NCBI RefSeq assembly: GCF_003573695.1 | Contig: NC_039358.1 | Span: 11,140,326-11,204,325 of the forward strand | Origin: Papaver somniferum | Lineage: Eukaryota > Streptophyta > Magnoliopsida > Ranunculales > Papaveraceae | DNA length: 64,000 nt | Direction of reading: 5' to 3' | Shown: one piece after another, positions 59,036 through 64,000 of the stretch | Layout: every line of letters starts with the position of its first letter | How positions within the stretch are numbered: the stretch's first letter is position 1 | The notes under the pieces: generated by a model | The model's input: only the letters and a program-made list of their open reading frames with translations | What the model was told of the DNA's origin: nothing | Database searches by the model: none | Translations under genes and position numbers: made by a program

Positions 59036-59179
59036 GCGAGGTGGGTGTAGTCGCTTAGATTTTCTGGGCGATGTGACTGGGGTCGCCTGGAAGCGACTTC
59101 CACAACATCACTGAATTCAACAGAAGCAATGTCTGACGCCTCGCTAAAACAATTTTTATGGCGATGTCCAAGAGCTCGC
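59036..59179. promoter_or_regulatory. Right cluster of 19-nt GCGA-N11-TCGC dyads
   Basis: Five units of exactly 19 nt: 59,036 (GCGAGGTG-GGT-GTAGTCGC), 59,068 (GCGATGTG-ACT-GGGGTCGC), 59,093 (GCGACTTC-CAC-AACATCAC), 59,126 (GCAATGTC-TGA-CGCCTCGC) and 59,161 (GCGATGTC-CAA-GAGCTCGC). They lie 275-420 bp inside the right end. The two units with a changed outer box carry single G-to-A changes at a CpG. Confidence 0.75.
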
Positions 59180-59184
59180 CTATC

Positions 59185-59400
59185 TTTAAATCCCCGCTCA
59201 CGTCCCCTGAATTCGATCAGGTTCCGCTTCCTGCTTGCTGAAGACCGTAAGTAACTCAGTGTTCCATTCCGGGGAAATGAAAGCAGAACTCTTTCATTAC
59301 CTCTACATGTTCAATCTGTTTTTAGCGGTTTCCCCAGAGATCTTTATCATTAACGCAACCTTCATTTTGCAGAAATTCATTGTATTTGAATTAGGCTTTT
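59185..59400 (+). other. Possible outward exon-intron at right end
   Basis: Directly after the right dyad cluster, CTGAAGACC|GTAAGTAAC (59,247-59,249) is a good splice donor and CATTTTGCAG near 59,364-59,373 a good acceptor, with no coding frame. This resembles a 5'-UTR intron of a transcript starting near 59,185 and reading out through the right end. Speculative. Confidence 0.3.
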
Positions 59401-59437
59401 AGCCACAGTCGCCTGTCACTATCGTCCCCGTGCTTTT

Positions 59438-59454
59438 CTCCACTCCACTCAGCC
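59438..59454 (-). repeat. Right terminal inverted repeat
   Basis: The complement of GGCTGAGTGGAGTGGAG, followed by TTA at 59,455-59,457. Confidence 0.82.
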
Positions 59455-61164
59455 TTATAAATAGAAACTCGAAATATAAGGTCGTTATAATGTTTTTTCT
59501 TTATTCGGTCGTTATAATGTTGAAAATGCCGAGAACCAGATATATCTCATCACCCACCTAACATTCTTCCTTCCATCATAAAGAACCAAATTATTGGGTT
59601 ATTTTCTAACGCATTATTTTTGGCCGTCCGGGAAAAGCTTGATTCAGTTGTTTGTAATTTTGCTGGAAAAAGGTTCGGACAAATTAAAAAGTGATCGACT
59701 TTGTGAAGACTTTTACTATAAGGTTGACAAATAAAAATCTCTCTTTCTTTGTTTCGGATATATATGTCTTCAAAGCATCCAACACATACCTCACTAACAA
59801 TATTAGTAACATCACTTTTTGATATATATATATATATATATATTCCCTTAACTATAGAATCCTCGGTAAGATCTCTCTTCATTTCATTCCCATGTCGTTA
59901 TTGCTCAATAAAATGCATATGATAGGATCAAACATGTCAATGGGTACACACACTCATTGGTGCCTGCTTGTCCCTTAAATGATGATTATGTGGCCCTTTA
60001 TAACCCTTTCCTTTGCATACTTTCATTATTAAGTTGTTCAAAAAAAAAAAAAAATGCCCCAGTTTGCATTGCCAGTAACTTTTGCCAGCATTTGCACGAT
60101 TTTAGCACATTAAATCTCTTTTTAATCAAATGGCACCCCTGTTACAAATCCTTGGGAAAAATATGCCAAAATAAAAAAACTCGGTGTCTTTCCATGTTGC
60201 ATCAGTTGAGCAAGATCTTTCAAAACCTTTAAGCTTTGTCTCTTCGGTTATCACTCTCCGTGTTAACATGGGAAAGCTTTAAGTCCGATGAGTCCAACAT
60301 ACTGTATATTTAACCATATTATTCCCAAGGATCTGCAAGATGTAGTCCTAGTTAGTTAAGGATACCCTTAATTAGACAAACAAAAGAAAAGATAACCAAA
60401 CTAGAATCCGCATCATCACTGACTGGGGTGTGTGTGGTGGTGGTGTCCAATGTGTTAACCTAGGGGGGAGTCTGAAGGACCACCGTACATTATATTTGGA
60501 ATTGAACTAAAGAAGGCATATTCAGATATAAGCATGCTCTCTTCCCCTCTTGAACTCTGTGCAAGATCCTTTTATATGCACTTCCTCTCAATTAAATGGG
60601 TCCAATGCAATTGAATCCCCGTTCCCCACCACCAAACCACCTCCACATAAGATCATGGCACATTCTCCTCCTGCATGAATGGAAAAATGTTTTCATGTCA
60701 TCTTCATCACTATAATAAATAAAGAGTCTTTTTCAAAGACATTTAAGTCCCCTTCCCATTTGCAAATTCCAATTTGTCAAAATAAAAAAACCCGGAGCTT
60801 GAATGAGGATTACATAGCCGATATGATGCATCTATGTCGTAGACAGATTCAACGTTGAAAAGGATGGATGAGGCAAGAGTCAAATAGGCCTATGTATGAA
60901 GCATTTACAATTTTCTTGGTCTGACCTCATCTTCATCATTACTGTTCGTATATACCACCTAGAGCAAACCCAGAATAAGCAAACTTCCAAATTCCCCGCT
61001 TAATAATGCAAAGAAGAATACAAATCCAAACAAATCAAAAAGAAAATGATAACTCCATCAGGTAGATATCTCAAATCAATCATATCAAACCTCTTAGATT
61101 TTGTGTGTAACCCTACAATCTTTTGTTATTTTGGATTATTGCTACATGGAGTTTTGTTATTTTG

Positions 61165-62745
61165 AAAAGAACCATTTCTTGGGACCATGACCATGATACT
61201 ATTAGGCCGCCCACCCTACAATGATAAGGAATGTCCTAATAATAATCCTACTTAGCAAGTTTACTAATTTGTCCTTAATCTAATTAACATTAATCCTAAT
61301 ACTAACCCTAACATTAACCCTAATCTAAAAAAAAAAATCGATTTCAAACTCGTCTTCCTCTTCCTCTCTTCTTCTTCTTCATTTCAAACTCGTCTTCATC
61401 ATCGATTCATCATTGATTCATAAAATTTTCTCGACAAACCCATTCATTTTAATTTGTTTTTCATCGATTCAATTGAATAGAAATCATCAAAATAGGCTTG
61501 AAATGGTAGTTACAGTGTTGAGTTCGGTTAGAACGTGTTTTCTATTTTCCCTAGGTTCCTAACCGAACTCACTGAACTGAAGAACACGAAGAACAGTTCG
61601 GTTCTATGTGATTCAGAACTTCCTAACCGAACTGTAGAGTTCGGTTGTTTCGCATAGAAATTGTAAAATTTCCATGTAACCGAACTGTAGGGTTAAAAAA
61701 AATAGAAAGATTTTTTTTTATGTAACCGAACCTTACTCTTATTCCCAATATTTTGAGTACTGTAAGCACCGAACTATGACCACTGAGTTCGGTTCGATCG
61801 CAAACTTTTAAAAACCTCCATATAACCGAACTGTAGGGTTAAAAACATAGAAAGAATTTTTTCTATGTAACCGAACCTTACTCTTATTCCCATTGTTTTT
61901 AGTTCTTTAACAACCGAACTCTGACCTATGAGTTCGGTTCGATCGCAAACTTTTTAAAACCTCCATGTAACCGAACTATAGGGTTAAAAACATAGAAAGA
62001 ATTTTTTTTATGTAACCGAACCTTGCTGTTAGGTTCAAGTTTGAGAAACAACCGAACTTATTAAACTGAGTTCGGTCGGATCGCATAAGCATGCATTTTT
62101 CGATCCAACCGAACCTTATGCATTTTTCCATTAATATGGAGTTCGGTAACCTGCGTGTTTGGATCAAGCAACCGAACTACACCTTCAAACTAGTTCGCTT
62201 ACTTGTTCATCTCACAAGGCAACCGAACTACACCTTCAGAAGAGTTCGGTTACTTGTTCATCCTCACAAGAAAACCGAACGACACCTTCAGATGTGTTCG
62301 GTTACTTGTTCTTCATATAATGTAACCGAACTCCTCAAAATCCAGTTCAAAAATTCACAGTTTTGGGGAAGGTTTTACCAATTCAACATACATTTTGAAG
62401 ATTCACAAATACAGTAGTAGGAGAGGATGGAGATGAAGAATCAGATTCATAACTTGAATACTCAAAGGGGGTGAATTAGAATTTTTTTTTTTATTTTTCA
62501 TGTTTTCCTTCATCTTCTTTAACTCTACTCTCACAATAATTTTACTCAACTAATAATAAAACCATCTTTTAATTTAATCTCACTAATTGTTTTTAACTAA
62601 ATCATTTCACTAATCATAACCTAAAATTAATTAGGAGGGTAGATTAGACATTAAATAAATATCTAGATAAGGGGTGACCTAGAATTACTTCCAATGTCTA
62701 TACCCAAAATAGAACCATGGTCCCAAAAAATGGTTCTTTGAATAT
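61165..62745. mobile_element. TIR element (iv) with palindromic-word array
   Basis: The left end AAAGAACCATTTCTTGGGAC and the complement of the right end AAAGAACCATTTTTTGGGAC continue into CATG. It is missing from the corresponding place in segmental copy 1, which supports insertion after the duplication. It contains no transposase. Target duplication not clear. Confidence 0.55.
61520..62340. repeat. Array of AACCGAAC / GTTCGGTT words
   Basis: More than twenty copies of AACCGAAC or GTTCGGTT in alternating orientation. Longer tandem sub-units also occur: TAACCGAACTGTAGGGTTAA, then ATAGAAAGA-TTTTTT, at about 61,678, 61,823 and 61,967; and AACCGAACTACACCTTCA at about 62,170 and 62,222. Confidence 0.8.
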
Positions 62746-63309
62746 TACTGGTAATCTTAATAGCCCAATATTATTTCCAACTGGGCTTTATGAGGACAGG
62801 TTTACAACTTGCGCGCAAACAAATTATAAAACAAGACGCGATTCATGGAATTTTTTCCTGTTGCTTTGATTTCTACCTGCAAGATTTTCAGGCACAAACA
62901 TTCTTCCAATGCCGAAGGTACAAAATCATGGTCTAAAGCTATATTGCCCGGTGACCCGTAGAGTTGTTCAACACTGTCGTAATACTTGTTTATGGGAGAT
63001 TATGTTAACCGGATTATTTAGTTGGAAGGGGATAGTCGCTGATCAAGAAGAGAACCGAAACTACCCTAACGAACAAGAGAACATAAATATATATAGGCTT
63101 GTGTCGTTCACTGTTTAATTTCTTCTTGGCAGAAAATACGACTCCTCTACAAGCATTACATGTTCAACTGAATAATTCGATCAACAAAATCTCCAAAAAG
63201 CAAATATGTAATCAGCGTACAGAAAAATTTACTCTACGGCTATGCAGCAGACCCACTCGCGTAGACCATTGCAACAAAATAGTACTCCTGCAAATTAAAG
63301 ACGGTCAAA

Positions 63310-64000
63310 CAATATTTTATCTCCTGCAATATTAAAGACTAGCTCCTGCAAAACTGCAGAGCGTAAGAAAACTCTAAAAAATTGGGCGTGGAAACAAGAA
63401 AAAGACTCGATCTTATATAGGCTATAATTAAAAGCATAAGACTATCTGATGCTAGCTAGTGAAGTAGTGCAGCAGCAAGTCAGTGAAGCAGTGCAGGTTA
63501 AGAGTGTCAGAGGCGTAGGATAAACAGTCACATGTATTGTGTGTTGTCTGCACGTGTGAAGTAACGTGTGGCTGTTCTCAGCCTGTACGGACAACTATAA
63601 ATGCTGTCTATGTATTCCTTTTTCTTTGTAACTTGATTGTCTGTTATTTCTGAGTGAAATGAAATGATTCTTTTCATCACCATCAACACCATGTTATCAA
63701 TAATTTGCTTCGGATACAAGGTTTACTTAAGAATAGAAGTACAAACATATGGAAACTTTGCTCGGAAGACTTTAAACAGTTAAACTCCACCGGTTGCTAT
63801 TCCTAACCATAGGGCCAATTCAATAATAAACAACAGTAAATTTTCTCCTGCAAATATTAACAACAGTAAATAATCTCACCGAAAAAGTTATTTGTTTGCT
63901 TTTGCTTCAAATATTCAAACAGCTCAATGAGAATTAATTTATTTTCACTTTCATTTCATATTCAAATATGGGATTACATGATTAACCAAGGTGGTTCTCG
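63310..64000. other. No recognisable gene
   Basis: AT-rich sequence. GCAGCAAGTCAGTGAAGCAG near 63,470 is weakly repeated. No frame or element end is supported before the window stops. Confidence 0.4.

Larger units (their letters stand above)
37079..59454. mobile_element. Giant PIF/Harbinger-type element, 22.4 kb
   Basis: The left end GGCTGAGTGGAGTAGAG and the complement of the right end GGCTGAGTGGAGTGGAG match at 16 of 17 positions. TTA flanks both ends (37,076-37,078 and 59,455-59,457), as for Harbinger insertions. A diverged copy of the terminal word, CTGAGTGGAGTGGTGAGG, follows at 37,146. Inside are the DDE transposase, its divergent SANT/Myb-like partner, about ten more SANT-like genes, a plant mobile domain gene, a GRF zinc-finger gene and clustered 19-nt dyads near both ends. 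Usual Harbinger elements are about 3-7 kb with two genes, so the size and gene content are unusual. A Mutator-like element is nested at 52,646-54,448. Confidence 0.82.
59458..63310. repeat. Segmental duplication, copy 2
   Basis: This is the counterpart of 26,225-31,720. It begins within a few bases of the right end of the giant element and keeps the order of the three shared blocks. It lacks the MITEs of copy 1 but holds TIR element (iv). Short similarity also links 63,722-63,830 to 34,795-34,880 (CGGAAGACTTWAAACAGTTA). Confidence 0.75.

Overview
This is AT-rich plant nuclear DNA. The evidence is spliceosomal introns with GTAAGT donors, non-LTR (LINE) remnants with plant-type zinc-binding reverse transcriptase, CACTA, hAT, Mutator-like and PIF/Harbinger DNA transposons, a plant mobile domain gene, and a piece of plastid DNA containing 23S rRNA sequence. 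It looks like an intergenic, transposon-filled part of a eudicot genome. A Papaveraceae-like genome is a guess only. I see no certain host housekeeping gene, no tRNA gene, no intact rRNA gene and no CRISPR.

Layout. 0-10.1 kb: LINE 3' ends, a Tourist-like MITE, a TIR-bounded element (about 1.9-5.3 kb) holding a palindromic-word array, two broken genes and a nuclear plastid insert, then a LINE ORF2 remnant. 10.8-17.4 kb: a TIR-bounded element whose tandem repeats are split by a 3.95 kb CACTA element with a GAT target duplication. 17.4-26 kb: mostly old repeats, two tandem paralogous small genes of unknown function, and two LINE remnants. 26-34 kb: one copy of a segmental duplication (second copy 59.5-63.3 kb) with MITEs and a LINE ORF1. 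34.5-36.9 kb: a third TIR element with a palindromic-word array. 61.2-62.7 kb: a fourth.

The centrepiece is 37,079-59,454. It is bounded by 17-bp terminal inverted repeats (16/17 identical) and flanked on both sides by TTA, the PIF/Harbinger target duplication. This 22.4-kb unit contains a Harbinger transposase pseudogene, a divergent SANT/Myb-like partner gene, a plant mobile domain pseudogene, a GRF zinc-finger gene, and about ten further small SANT/Myb-like genes. Many of the small genes have their own TATA box, one phase-0 intron of about 87 bp, and a conserved block just after the stop codon. That block occurs seven times in the window, always on the sense strand downstream of such a gene. 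It can fold into an enclosing stem plus three hairpins, with paired base changes between copies. A second signal is thirteen 19-nt dyads of the form GCGA-N11-TCGC, clustered at both ends and in the transposase/SANT divergent promoter and nowhere else noticed. I infer a giant Harbinger-type element that amplified its DNA-binding accessory gene and carries its own set of binding sites. Most of its genes are now damaged, largely by transition-type stops; three small SANT genes (42,083, 43,093 and 55,301) remain open.
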